Positions 23,693 through 32,040 of a stretch of DNA of 64,000 nt are shown piece after piece; positions within the stretch are counted from its first letter, which is position 1, and every line of letters starts with the position of its first letter. Source of the stretch: Microbacterium sp. Nx66. Lineage in GTDB: Bacteria; Actinomycetota; Actinomycetes; Actinomycetales; Microbacteriaceae. The DNA lies in the NCBI RefSeq assembly GCF_904066215.1, contig NZ_LR880474.1:3348001-3412000 (forward strand). The letters run 5' to 3'. Under the pieces are notes generated by a model. The model was not told the DNA's origin and searched no databases. It worked only from the letters and a program-made list of their open reading frames with translations. The position numbers were made by a program, and so were the translations under genes.

Positions 23693-24397
23693 ATGCGCGT
23701 CAACAAGTGGGGGGTCGGCGTCGTGCTCGCCGCCGCCGTCATGCTCACCGGATGCTCGGCGGGAGCGTCGGACAAGCCGGCCGAGTCGAAGCCGAGCGGG
23801 GCCGCGTCGCAGGAGGCCGAAGCGCCGTCCACCGACTGCCCCGAGCTCGCCGACGGCGCCACCGTCGACGGCTCTGCCCTCGGCGCCTGCATCGCCGAGG
23901 CCATGACCGACACTGCCGGCTACGCCGCCAAGACCGTCGTGATGGGCATGGAGTCCACCACGCGCTTCAACCCGTCCGAGAAGGCGCTGGAGTCGCTCTC
24001 CCCGATGGGCTCGATCGTCGCGATCGGCGACGACGTCTGGGTGAAGTCGCCGTCGAGCGACTGGCAGACCGCCGACCCGTCGTCGAGCGACCCGATCATC
24101 GCGGGCCTCAGCACCACCGCGAAGGACGTCACCGCGATGGACCCCGCCGAGACGGCGAAGGCCATCACGGGTGACTTCACCGTGACCGGCACCGGCGAGC
24201 GCCTCGGCCAGAAGGTCTACCTCGTCAGCGGCACCGTCGAGCAGGCGGGCACGCCCGTCGAGGTCGTGTTCGAGGTCACCGAGGACTACGTCAACCTCGC
24301 CTCGACCAGCTCCGCGACCGTCCAGGGGCAGTCGGTCGACGTCGCGCTCGAGATCACCGAGTGGGACGTGAAGCAGGACATCGTCGCGCCGCTCTGA
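23693..24397 (+). CDS. Putative lipoprotein
   Basis: 234 aa with a lipoprotein signal peptide: VLAAAVMLTGCSAG, lipidated Cys at residue 21. A Ser/Ala/Glu-rich linker follows, then a mixed beta domain with DDVWVKSPSSDWQ and late VEVVFEVTEDYVNLAST strands that loosely recall LppX/LprAFG-like or LolA-like folds that hold lipids. That fold is a guess. GGAGGGGGG precedes the ATG. A 12-bp terminator hairpin follows the stop. Confidence 0.75.
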   Translation: MRVNKWGVGVVLAAAVMLTGCSAGASDKPAESKPSGAASQEAEAPSTDCPELADGATVDGSALGACIAEAMTDTAGYAAKTVVMGMESTTRFNPSEKALESLSPMGSIVAIGDDVWVKSPSSDWQTADPSSSDPIIAGLSTTAKDVTAMDPAETAKAITGDFTVTGTGERLGQKVYLVSGTVEQAGTPVEVVFEVTEDYVNLASTSSATVQGQSVDVALEITEWDVKQDIVAPL

Positions 24398-24410
24398 TCG
24401 CACGAGACAC

Positions 24411-24444
24411 GCGAAGGGCCGGGGTGCATGCTCCGGCCCTTCGC
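24411..24444 (+). terminator. Intrinsic hairpin after lipoprotein gene
   Basis: GCGAAGGGCCGG (24411-24422) and CCGGCCCTTCGC (24433-24444) form a perfect 12-bp stem with a 10-nt loop, 13 nt past the stop. The following gene has its own start signal 42 nt later. Confidence 0.8.
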
Positions 24445-24486
24445 CGTCACCAGGACCGGTGGCGGAGGAACGAGCGGAGGCCGTTG

Positions 24487-24726
24487 ATGCACCTCAGATA
24501 TGACCCCGAAGCGGATGCTGCGTACCTCCCGGTCGGACGTGAGCTCCACGCGGGCGAATCCGCCGCGCAGGTACCGGAGATACGCAACCCGCACGGCGCC
24601 GGGGAGATCATCCTCGATTTCGACGCCGACGGGCACCTTCTCGGAGTCGAGATCCTTCAGGCGTCGAAGCTCCTCCGGGCCGAAGACCTCGATCGGGCTC
24701 AGCGCATCTCCGACGAATCTCCCTGA
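24487..24726 (+). CDS. DUF2283-like small protein
   Basis: 79 aa. The pattern MHLRYDPEADAAYLPVGREL followed by IILDFDADGHLLGVEIL is the DUF2283 signature, a small beta-rich fold of unknown role found widely in bacteria. A GGAGG site lies 8 nt before the ATG. The gene is convergent with the ABC transporter operon. Confidence 0.8.
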   Translation: MHLRYDPEADAAYLPVGRELHAGESAAQVPEIRNPHGAGEIILDFDADGHLLGVEILQASKLLRAEDLDRAQRISDESP

Positions 24727-24759
24727 CGGAGCATCGGGTCCGCCCCGCCGTGCCCGGCC

Positions 24760-25599
24760 TCAGTAGGCGAGGGGAGGCACCTCGGCCCAGACCGCGCGGT
24801 CGTCGGCGGAGGGGGCATCGGGGATGCGGCCGGTGCCGTCCGGCTCCGGGATCGCGGCGAGCAGCGCCTGCGTGTAGGGGTGCCGCGGCGCCGCCCAGAG
24901 CTCAGCGGTCGGCCCTGATTCGAGCACCCTCCCGCCGAACATCACGAACGTGCGGTCGGCGATGCGGCGCACGACGGCGAGATCGTGGGAGATGAAGAGC
25001 ATCCCGGCGCCGGACTCGGCCACGAGGTCGCGCATGAGCCCCGCGACACTCGTCTGGGTGGACGCGTCGAGGGCGGAGATCGGCTCATCGGCGACGAGCA
25101 GCGAGGGCCGCGCGGCGAGCGCTCGGGCGATCGCGATGCGCTGCTTCTGGCCGCCGGAGAACTGATGCGGGAAGCGGGTGCGCACCTCAGCGGGCAGTCC
25201 GACCCGCTCCAGCCACTCCTCCACGGTGGAGCCGGCGGCACCGCGCGCGCGGGCGGTTGCGATGCCGTCGGAGATCTGGTCGCCGATCCGCCGGCGCGGG
25301 TTCAGCGAGGTCGCCGGATCCTGGAAGACCATCTGGATGCCCGTGAGCGCCGTGTCACGACGACGGATCCCCAGCGGCGCGACGGGGGCTCCGCGGAACG
25401 ACACCGTCCCGCCGGCGGTCTTCTCGATGCCGACGACAGCGCGGGCCAGGCTCGACTTGCCGCTGCCGGACTCGCCCACGAGGGCGACCGTCTCTCCCGC
25501 CGCGACACTCAGCGAGACGCCGTTCACCGCGATCACGGGCGGGGTGCCCGGATACCGCACCACCACGTCGCGCGCGTCGAGGACGCTGACCTCACTCAT
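24760..25599 (-). CDS. Peptide/nickel ABC importer, ATPase subunit (DppF/OppF type)
   Basis: 279 aa with Walker A GESGSGKSSL, signature FSGGQKQR and Walker B LLVADEPISALD, plus the H-loop FISHDLAVV. The late RHPYTQALLAAIPEP segment is the Opp/Dpp ATPase tail. It overlaps the upstream ATPase gene by 8 bp and is the last gene of a complete importer operon (binding protein, two permeases, two ATPases). Confidence 0.93.
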   Translation of the reverse strand: MSEVSVLDARDVVVRYPGTPPVIAVNGVSLSVAAGETVALVGESGSGKSSLARAVVGIEKTAGGTVSFRGAPVAPLGIRRRDTALTGIQMVFQDPATSLNPRRRIGDQISDGIATARARGAAGSTVEEWLERVGLPAEVRTRFPHQFSGGQKQRIAIARALAARPSLLVADEPISALDASTQTSVAGLMRDLVAESGAGMLFISHDLAVVRRIADRTFVMFGGRVLESGPTAELWAAPRHPYTQALLAAIPEPDGTGRIPDAPSADDRAVWAEVPPLAY

Positions 25600-26407
25600 C
25601 CGCGGCCTCCTCCGGGCTCTCATCGATGCGCGACCCCGGCAGGGCCGCGAGCAGCATGCGCGTGTACTCGTGCTGCGGGGCGCGGAACAGCGTCTCCCGG
25701 TCGGCGAGCTCCACGATGCGACCGTCCTTCATGACGGCGACCGTGTCGGCGATCGCGCTCATCACGCCCAGGTCGTGGGTCACGAGCAGGACGGCGAGGT
25801 TCCGCTCGATCGCGAGGTCGCGCAGCAGCTTCAGGATGCCGGCCTGCACCGTCACGTCGAGGGCGGTCGTCGGCTCGTCCGCGAGCAGCACCTCCGGATC
25901 GCACGCGAGGGCGCACGCGATCGCGATGCGCTGCCGCTGCCCGCCGGAGAACTGGTGCGGATACCGCTTCAACGCCTCGGCCGGATTCGGCACCTGCACG
26001 GTCTGGAGCAGCTCCACCGCCCGCTCGCGCGCAGCGGCGCCCTTGAGCCCGAGATGCACGCGCATGTGATCGGTGAGCTGCCGACCGACCGGAAGCTGCG
26101 GGTGCAGCGAGGCCGACGGATCCTGGAAGACCATCGCGATGCGCTTCCCGCGGATGCGGTTGAGCCCCCGGCGGTTGCGACCGACGAGCTCCTCCCCCGC
26201 GAGCAGGATCGAGCCGCCGGTCTTCGCCTGTCGCGGCAGCAGGCCGAGCACGGCGAGGGAGGTGAGCGTCTTGCCGGAGCCGGACTCCCCCGCGAGGCCG
26301 TGGATGCGCCCCGGTTCGAGTTCCAGGGACACGCCCTTGACCAGCGGACGGCCGATGTCGATCGTGAGGTCGCGGATGCTCAGCGTCGCCGTGCTGTGCG
26401 CGGTCAT
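25592..26407 (-). CDS. Peptide/nickel ABC importer, ATPase subunit (DppD/OppD type)
   Basis: 271 aa with Walker A GESGSGKTLT, signature FSGGQRQR, Walker B LLADEPTTALD and H-loop LVTHDLGVM. The tail HEYTRMLLAALPGS fits OppD-like members, though the Cys-rich Fe-S tail of some OppD proteins is absent. The ATG at 26407 overlaps the permease stop by 4 bp, so the operon is tightly coupled. Confidence 0.93.
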   Translation of the reverse strand: MTAHSTATLSIRDLTIDIGRPLVKGVSLELEPGRIHGLAGESGSGKTLTSLAVLGLLPRQAKTGGSILLAGEELVGRNRRGLNRIRGKRIAMVFQDPSASLHPQLPVGRQLTDHMRVHLGLKGAAARERAVELLQTVQVPNPAEALKRYPHQFSGGQRQRIAIACALACDPEVLLADEPTTALDVTVQAGILKLLRDLAIERNLAVLLVTHDLGVMSAIADTVAVMKDGRIVELADRETLFRAPQHEYTRMLLAALPGSRIDESPEEAADE

Positions 26408-27315
26408 GCGGGCACCCCCGTCGCGGAAGCCGTGTGCTCCGCCTGCTTCTCGTGGGCGATCTCGGCGGTCGGGTCGAGCACGTCGCGCATCGCGTCTCCG
26501 AGGAAGTTGAACGCGAGCACCACCGTGAGGATCGCGAGACCGGGGAAGACTCCGAGCCACCAGGCGTCGAAGTTCTGCATCGCACCGGAGATCATCGAGC
26601 CCCACTCGGCCGTCGGCGGCTGCGCCCCCAGGCCGAGGAAGGAGAGGCCGGAGAGCAGCAGGATCGCCGCGCCGATGTCGAGTGTCGCGAGCACCAGGAC
26701 CGGGCCGGCGATGTTCGGGAGGATGTCGACGAACAGGGTGCGCACCGGCGAGTGTCCGAGCAGGCGGCCCGCGATCACGTAGTTCTGTCCGCGGAGACCG
26801 AGCACGATGCTGCGGGTGACGCGGGCGTACTGCGGCCACGAGACCACGATCGCGGCGATGACGGCGTTGAACAGCGAGGGGCCGAGCGAGGCCGCGACCA
26901 CCATCGCGAGGATCACGGTCGGGAACGCCATGAACAGGTCCGTGATGCGCATGAGCGTCTCGTCGACGGCGCGCCCGAAGTACCCGGCGACCGCGCCGAC
27001 GAGGGTGCCGATGATGAGGGCGGCGATCACGAGCATGAGCGCGAGCGGCAGACTCACCGTCGCGCCGGTCATCAATCGGGAGAAGATGTCGCGGCCGTTG
27101 CCGTCGGTGCCGAGGATCGTGTCGATGCCCGGCGCCTGCAGACGGGGCAGCACCTGCGCGTTCGGCGGGTAGGGCACCCACCACTGCGCGGTGAAGGCGA
27201 CGATGATCCACGCACCGGCGATGACGGTGCCGATGATGCCGAGCGGGGTGCGCCAGGCGCGCGGCCAGCGGAAGCGGAAGCGTCCGGCGGGGGTCGCTGC
27301 GGCGATGCGGCTCAT
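26404..27315 (-). CDS. Peptide/nickel ABC importer, permease (DppC/OppC type)
   Basis: 303 aa. An N-terminal helix (about 23-46) is followed by the DppC hallmark ILGTDGNGRDIFSRLMTGA and five more helices of the BPD_transp_1 fold. The EAA-like loop VLGLRGQNYVIAGRLLG contacts the ATPase. GLSFLGLGAQPP and a late AFNFLGDAMRDVLDP are typical. The gene overlaps both neighbours by 4 bp. Confidence 0.95.
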   Translation of the reverse strand: MSRIAAATPAGRFRFRWPRAWRTPLGIIGTVIAGAWIIVAFTAQWWVPYPPNAQVLPRLQAPGIDTILGTDGNGRDIFSRLMTGATVSLPLALMLVIAALIIGTLVGAVAGYFGRAVDETLMRITDLFMAFPTVILAMVVAASLGPSLFNAVIAAIVVSWPQYARVTRSIVLGLRGQNYVIAGRLLGHSPVRTLFVDILPNIAGPVLVLATLDIGAAILLLSGLSFLGLGAQPPTAEWGSMISGAMQNFDAWWLGVFPGLAILTVVLAFNFLGDAMRDVLDPTAEIAHEKQAEHTASATGVPA

Positions 27316-28373
27316 GCGATCCTCACTCTCGGGTCGAGCACGCCGTAGAGCAGGTCCACGATGAAGTTGATGAGGAGGTAGATGACACCGACCACAAGAC
27401 CGACACCCATGATGCCGGGCAGGTCGAGATTGGCGGCGGAGTTGTAGGCGTACGTGCCCAGCCCCGGCCAGGCGAACACCGACTCGACAAGCACCGTTCC
27501 GGAGAGCAGGGCTCCGAAGGCCACGCCGACCACCGTCAGGATCGGCAGCGAGGCACCCCGGAGCACGTAGTCGAGGATGACGCGCATGGCCGGCAGGCCC
27601 TTGGCACGGGCCGCGCGCACGTAGTCGCTGCCGAGGACCTCGAGCACCGAGGTGCGGATGAAGCGGGTGAGCAGTCCGATGGTCACGAGCGAGAGCACCA
27701 TGACCGGCAGCGCGAGGTGCGCGAGGGCGTCGAAGAAGCCCACCGCGTCGCCGTTGAGGAGGTAGTCGACCGTGTAGAGCCCGGTCACACGGGGCGGCGG
27801 GGTGATCGACGGCGAGATGCGTCCGGAGCCCGGCGCGATGCGCAGCTCCAGGAAGAACACGTAGAAGCTGACGAGCGCGAGCCAGAAGGTCGGGACGCTG
27901 AGCCCGACGAGCGTGACGACGCGGATGACCTGGTCGGTGACGAGTCCGCGACGGTAGGCCGCGAGCGTGCCGAGCACGATGCTGACCGCGAGGCTGACGA
28001 TGATCGCGCTGATCGCGATCTCGATCGTCGCGGGCACGGCGGTGGCGAGGTCGCTGGTGACCGGGCGTCCGGTCACCAGCGACGTGCCGAGGTCCCCGCG
28101 GAGCAGGTTCCCCATATAGATGAAGTACTGCACGAACAGTGGCTGGTCGAGACCGTTCGCCGTGATGAACGCCTCGCGCGTCGCGGGGTTCTGCGACGCG
28201 CCCTCGCCGAGCGCGGCCGAGACCGGGTCTCCCGGCACCAGGTTGGTGAGCGCGAACGTGACGATGGTCACGCCCACCAACAGGAGCAGGGAGGTCCCGG
28301 CCCGCCGCAGCAGGTACCCGACGAGAGGCGAGCGGCGCCGCTGCGCCTGCCTCTGCACGGCCACTGTCGTCAT
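27312..28373 (-). CDS. Peptide/nickel ABC importer, permease (DppB/OppB type)
   Basis: 353 aa. After a basic N-terminus, LLRRAGTSLLLLVGVTIVTF and LVPGDPV mark the DppB family. Six helices, with the coupling loop SDYVRAARAKGLPAMRVI and the C-terminal DLLYGVLDPRVR, complete the fold. I start it at ATG 28373 (MTTVAVQ) rather than the longer upstream ORF. It lies 11 nt downstream of the binding-protein gene. Confidence 0.95.
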   Translation of the reverse strand: MTTVAVQRQAQRRRSPLVGYLLRRAGTSLLLLVGVTIVTFALTNLVPGDPVSAALGEGASQNPATREAFITANGLDQPLFVQYFIYMGNLLRGDLGTSLVTGRPVTSDLATAVPATIEIAISAIIVSLAVSIVLGTLAAYRRGLVTDQVIRVVTLVGLSVPTFWLALVSFYVFFLELRIAPGSGRISPSITPPPRVTGLYTVDYLLNGDAVGFFDALAHLALPVMVLSLVTIGLLTRFIRTSVLEVLGSDYVRAARAKGLPAMRVILDYVLRGASLPILTVVGVAFGALLSGTVLVESVFAWPGLGTYAYNSAANLDLPGIMGVGLVVGVIYLLINFIVDLLYGVLDPRVRIA

Positions 28374-28384
28374 GAGTCGTCCGA

Positions 28385-29968
28385 TCAGCCGGCGGGCGTG
28401 ATCTCGGCGATGTCCATCTCCCACACGGAGTTGTAGACGGCGCCGGACACGCTGGAGGCGGAGGAGATGTTGCGACCGGGGACGATCAGCGGCACGAACG
28501 GGCCCTCGGCCTGCATGGCCTCGGCGAACTCCGTGAAGGCCTCGGTGCGCTGCTCGGCGTCGGTCGCGGCGGCCGCACCGGCGGCGATGCCCGCGATCTC
28601 CGGGTTCGCCTCGGCCGCCCAGCCGGCGCGGAGGCCGACCTTCAGACCGGGCGCGAAGGGCAGGAAGTTCGCGGAGTCGGCGTAGTCCGGACCCCAGAAC
28701 CAGAGGCCGAAGCCCTCGGTGCCGTTGACGTACGCGTCGAGCTCGGTCGCGAACGGTGCAGGAGCGAGGTCGACGGCGATGCCGGCGTCCTCGAGCTGCG
28801 CCTGGATGCGCTCTGCGAGCGGCGTGAACTCCACGCCGCCGACCGGGTAGTCGTTCGGGAACTGGAGCTTGAGGGTCTGACCGGTGTAGCCGGCCTCCTC
28901 CAGCGCGGCCTTCGCCTTGTCGAGGTCCTGCTCCACGCCGCTGTCGAGGGCACCCTCGAACCCGGGCGGGATGACGCCGGTCGCCTGCACGGCACCCGCG
29001 CCCGCGAGCTCGAGCAGCGCGTCGTAGTCGAGCGCGTAGCGGATGGCCTCCGCGATCTTCACGTTCGCGAGGTCACCGCCGGCCTCGCCCTGGTTGAGCA
29101 GCAGGAAGATGGTCTGACCGGAAGGGACCGAGTCGACGCTGATGTCGTCGCCGAGGCCCGCGACCTGGTCGCCGTTGAGGTCCATCGCGACCATCGAGTC
29201 GCCGCCCTTGAGGTTGGCGAGCTGGGTCGCGCTCTCCGAGACGTTGCGCACGACGACGCGGCTGTAGGCCGACTCCTCGTCGCCGTTGTACTCGTCGTTG
29301 CGGGTGAGGATGACCTGCGAGCTGAGGTCGAGCGTGTCCAGCACGAAGGGGCCGGATCCGGCGGACTCGCCGTCGAGGAAGCCCTGGGCGCTGTCGGAGC
29401 CGTCGGTGGTCCCGCCGTTCTCCATGACGACGTCGGCGTTGACGATGCCGAGCGCCGGGTTCGCGAGGATCGCGGGGAGCTGCAGCAGCGGGGTCTCCGA
29501 GGTGAACCGGATGGTCTTGTCGTCGACCTCCTCGATCGTCAGGCCGCCGAGCAGGAAGTTGGGCTTGGCGTCTGCCATGCCCTGGATGCGCTGCAGCGAG
29601 AACACGACGTCCTTCGCCTCGATGGGCGAGCCGTCGGAGAACACGCGGTCGCCGTCGAGCGTGAAGGTGAACTCGGTCGCCTCGTCGTTCTGCTCCCACG
29701 ACGCCAGGCCAGGGACCGGAGTGGAGACGTCGGAGCCCTCGAAGTCGACGAGGGTCTCGTACAGCGCCTTCGCGATCATGTTGCCGGTCGGGTCGTAGGT
29801 GTGACCCGGGTCGGTCGTCTCGATCGAGAACGCGGTGTCGATGACGAGGGAGTCGGAGCCCTGGGACGACTCGGAGTTGTTCGCCGAGTTCCCTCCCGAG
29901 CAACCTGCGAGCGCCAGGAGCGCGACGGCTCCGAGCGCGATGACCGGCGTGATACGGCGTGACGACAT
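28385..29968 (-). CDS. Extracellular solute-binding lipoprotein, family 5
   Basis: 527 aa. Signal peptide with lipobox LALAGC, lipidated Cys at 23, then an Asn/Ser-rich linker and the SBP_bac_5 fold: DPGHTYDPTGNMIAKALYE, the FTLDGDRVFSDGSPIEAKDV signature region and a C-terminal WFWGPDYADSANFL segment. It delivers peptides, nickel complexes or similar ligands to the permease pair downstream. Start chosen at 29968 because GGAGG lies 6 nt upstream. First gene of the operon and divergent from an Lrp/AsnC regulator, which may respond to an imported amino acid or peptide. Confidence 0.93.
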   Translation of the reverse strand: MSSRRITPVIALGAVALLALAGCSGGNSANNSESSQGSDSLVIDTAFSIETTDPGHTYDPTGNMIAKALYETLVDFEGSDVSTPVPGLASWEQNDEATEFTFTLDGDRVFSDGSPIEAKDVVFSLQRIQGMADAKPNFLLGGLTIEEVDDKTIRFTSETPLLQLPAILANPALGIVNADVVMENGGTTDGSDSAQGFLDGESAGSGPFVLDTLDLSSQVILTRNDEYNGDEESAYSRVVVRNVSESATQLANLKGGDSMVAMDLNGDQVAGLGDDISVDSVPSGQTIFLLLNQGEAGGDLANVKIAEAIRYALDYDALLELAGAGAVQATGVIPPGFEGALDSGVEQDLDKAKAALEEAGYTGQTLKLQFPNDYPVGGVEFTPLAERIQAQLEDAGIAVDLAPAPFATELDAYVNGTEGFGLWFWGPDYADSANFLPFAPGLKVGLRAGWAAEANPEIAGIAAGAAAATDAEQRTEAFTEFAEAMQAEGPFVPLIVPGRNISSASSVSGAVYNSVWEMDIAEITPAG

Positions 29969-30037
29969 CAGGGCCTCCAAGGGCGAGGAGTACATTCGGG
30001 TCCGGTCGCCACCGATGTGGACGACCGGGGATCAGAT

Positions 30038-30052
30038 TCGCATCATATGCGA
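30038..30052. promoter_or_regulatory. Palindrome between ABC operon and Lrp gene
   Basis: TCGCAT (30038-30043) and ATGCGA (30047-30052) make a 15-bp palindrome with a CAT centre, the size typical of Lrp/AsnC operators. It lies 70 nt upstream of the binding-protein start and 68 nt upstream of the regulator start. Probable Lrp-family site controlling one or both genes. Confidence 0.5.
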
Positions 30053-30119
30053 CGATGTGTCCAGCAAGTGCGCGTCACACAGGCACGCATTGTCGAGAAC
30101 CTCGGATGTGAGGAGCAAT

Positions 30120-30707
30120 ATGTCCAGCAAGGACGCGGATCCGTCGAAGCAATCTGGACGAAGTGCCGCCCCTTTGGATGAGACGGCGTACAGAATCCTC
30201 GATGTGCTGCGCGATAACGGTCGCGTCTCGATCGCCGCGCTGGCCGAGAAGGTCGGCATCTCGCGGGCCAGCGCCTACACGCGGGTCGAGTCGCTCGTGC
30301 ACGACGGCGTCATCACCGGATTCAGCGCGCGCGTGGATCAGGCGAAGGCCGGGCTGTCGATCGGGGCGCTCGTCTTCGTCACGGTGATGCCGCAGGCCTG
30401 GGCCTCGTTCCGGGAGCGCATCATCGAGATGCCGGACGTGGAGTGGTGCGCGATCACGACCGGGGAGCACGACGCGATGCTGCTCATCCGCGCCGTCGAC
30501 GTGAGCGGCGTGCACGAGTTCTCGACGGGGGTCATCGCGCAGCTTCCGGAGGTGCGGACCGTGGTCAGCGTCGTCGTGCTCGACGAAGTGATCCGGCGGC
30601 CCTACCTGCTGCCCGGCGACCTGCCGGAGCGGCAGACCGAGGTCCCGCTGGGGATGACCCGGTGGACGCCGGCCTCCCCCGGTCGGGACGCACTCCCGCC
30701 GCGCTGA
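30120..30707 (+). CDS. Lrp/AsnC-family regulator
   Basis: 195 aa. The N-terminal HTH (about 19-66) includes AYRILDVLRDNGRVSIAALAE and VGISRASAYTRVESL-type segments; the C-terminal RAM/AsnC ligand domain is seen in VFVTVMPQAWASFRERII, VEWCAITTGEHDAMLLI and VVSVVVLDEV. The tail after residue 165 is Pro-rich. GAGGAG precedes ATG 30120. It is divergent from the peptide importer operon and is its likely regulator, with an amino acid or small peptide as effector. Confidence 0.9.
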   Translation: MSSKDADPSKQSGRSAAPLDETAYRILDVLRDNGRVSIAALAEKVGISRASAYTRVESLVHDGVITGFSARVDQAKAGLSIGALVFVTVMPQAWASFRERIIEMPDVEWCAITTGEHDAMLLIRAVDVSGVHEFSTGVIAQLPEVRTVVSVVVLDEVIRRPYLLPGDLPERQTEVPLGMTRWTPASPGRDALPPR

Positions 30708-30709
30708 GG

Positions 30710-31069
30710 TCAGGCGGCGGGGATCTCCTCGACGACGCTCAGCTGCGGAAGGCCGTGCATCTCGTAGTGCTCGACCAGACGGATGCGGCCGTCGTCGGTG
30801 AGCTCCAGCTCGCTCTCGCCGTCCCCGGTGACGACGGTGCCGTCGGCCTTGAGCACGTGGACGAACGAGACCCAGATCGTGTCGCCGGTACGCGTGCCCA
30901 CGAACTTCCCGAAGGTGACCGTGTCGCCCTCGTAGCCGCCCCAGATCGCGCCGTCGCGTTCGAAGTACTCGAAGACGCTGGGGGCGTCGGGATCGACGGC
31001 GGAGGTCGTGGACGAGACCATGCGGAAGCGTCGGCCGTCGAGGGAAGGGAGGGTCGCGGTGGCAGTCAC
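30710..31069 (-). CDS. Small lipocalin-like protein, unknown function
   Basis: 119 aa, all beta by appearance: FRMVSSTTSAVD, FEYFERDGAIWGGYEGD, WVSFVHVLKADG and IRLVEHYEMHGLPQLSVVEE would make antiparallel strands of a small barrel. Homologues of this kind are sometimes labelled N-acetylglutamate synthase, which I consider a misannotation since no GNAT motif is present. No signal peptide. Convergent with the Lrp gene at 2 nt. Confidence 0.6.
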   Translation of the reverse strand: MTATATLPSLDGRRFRMVSSTTSAVDPDAPSVFEYFERDGAIWGGYEGDTVTFGKFVGTRTGDTIWVSFVHVLKADGTVVTGDGESELELTDDGRIRLVEHYEMHGLPQLSVVEEIPAA

Positions 31070-31134
31070 CCCTCGATTATGAGGGATCCACGGCCGCGGC
31101 TCGCGTCGTCGGACACGGCCGGTACCGTGGTCGC

Positions 31135-32040
31135 ATGGAGTGGATCGCAGACCCCGGCGTCGGCGCGTGGCTGCGCGAGACCCTCGACGACGGTCTGGGC
31201 AGCATGCACGCGGTCGTCCCCCGCGGCTTCCCCGCGTACGCCCGGGTCTTCCATCCCGCCACCGTGCGGGAGAGTCCCACGGCAGCGGATTCCGAGGTAC
31301 GCGTCAGCTGGGCGCAGACCGCCGCCGCCTTCGGCACGACGATGCACGCGGAGGCGCAGTGGCACCGGATCGTGCGGACTCCCGTCGACGCCGATTGGCG
31401 GACCCGCATCGCTCCGGACGGCCGCGAGTTCACGGCGCCGCTCGAGGGTGCGCTCGACAGCGACCTCGTGTCGATCCTGGCCGGGCACCTCGCCGCCCAC
31501 ACCACGACCCCGGACGACGGGGTCGTCGCGCTCTGGGACGGGTTCGGCGCCCTCGTCGGGTTCTTCGGCGACGGCCCGTCCCGCGCGTTCCTCACGTTCA
31601 GCGACGACCCGAACCATCAGGCGATGCTCGACCGGAGCATCCACGACCCGTTCAACAACGTCTTCCGGAAGCCCACCTGGCAGGACGGCATCCTCTCGCG
31701 GGAGATCTCCGAAGGGCCGCGGCTGCAGCTCCCCGGGCGCGACTACGTGCTGTTCTCCGGCGGCGCCAGGGACTTCATCGATCCGGCCTGGGTGCTCGGC
31801 GTGCCGTGGCGCGACCGGGTGGGCGAGGAGCACGGCTTCCCGCCCTCCGCGCAGAGCCCGAACATCCTGTGGCCGAAGGATCGCACGTGGGTGATGGTCT
31901 CGGAGATCGACTACGACTCCACGATCGTCGCGGGCTCGCCCGACCTCGTCCGCGCGATCTGCACGGACGAACGTCTGGAGGCGAAGGCGCTTCGCGAGGG
32001 CGCCGACCTCACCTGGGACGCCGACGAGGTCAACCGATGA
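31135..32040 (+). CDS. Conserved actinobacterial protein of unknown function
   Basis: 301 aa, soluble, no signal peptide. Trp-rich segments such as QWHRIVRTPVDADWRT, PFNNVFRKPTWQDGIL and NILWPKDRTWVMVSEIDYDS stand out. The last part, VSEIDYDSTIVAGSPDLVRAIC, recurs in hypothetical proteins of Microbacteriaceae to my recollection, but I know no function. Its stop overlaps the start of the next gene (ATGA), so the two proteins are made together. Confidence 0.65.
   Translation: MEWIADPGVGAWLRETLDDGLGSMHAVVPRGFPAYARVFHPATVRESPTAADSEVRVSWAQTAAAFGTTMHAEAQWHRIVRTPVDADWRTRIAPDGREFTAPLEGALDSDLVSILAGHLAAHTTTPDDGVVALWDGFGALVGFFGDGPSRAFLTFSDDPNHQAMLDRSIHDPFNNVFRKPTWQDGILSREISEGPRLQLPGRDYVLFSGGARDFIDPAWVLGVPWRDRVGEEHGFPPSAQSPNILWPKDRTWVMVSEIDYDSTIVAGSPDLVRAICTDERLEAKALREGADLTWDADEVNR

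Noticed and set aside
30710..31069. N-acetylglutamate synthase, a label often attached to homologues
   Set aside because: The 119-aa protein has no GNAT acetyl-CoA motif and looks like a small beta barrel.
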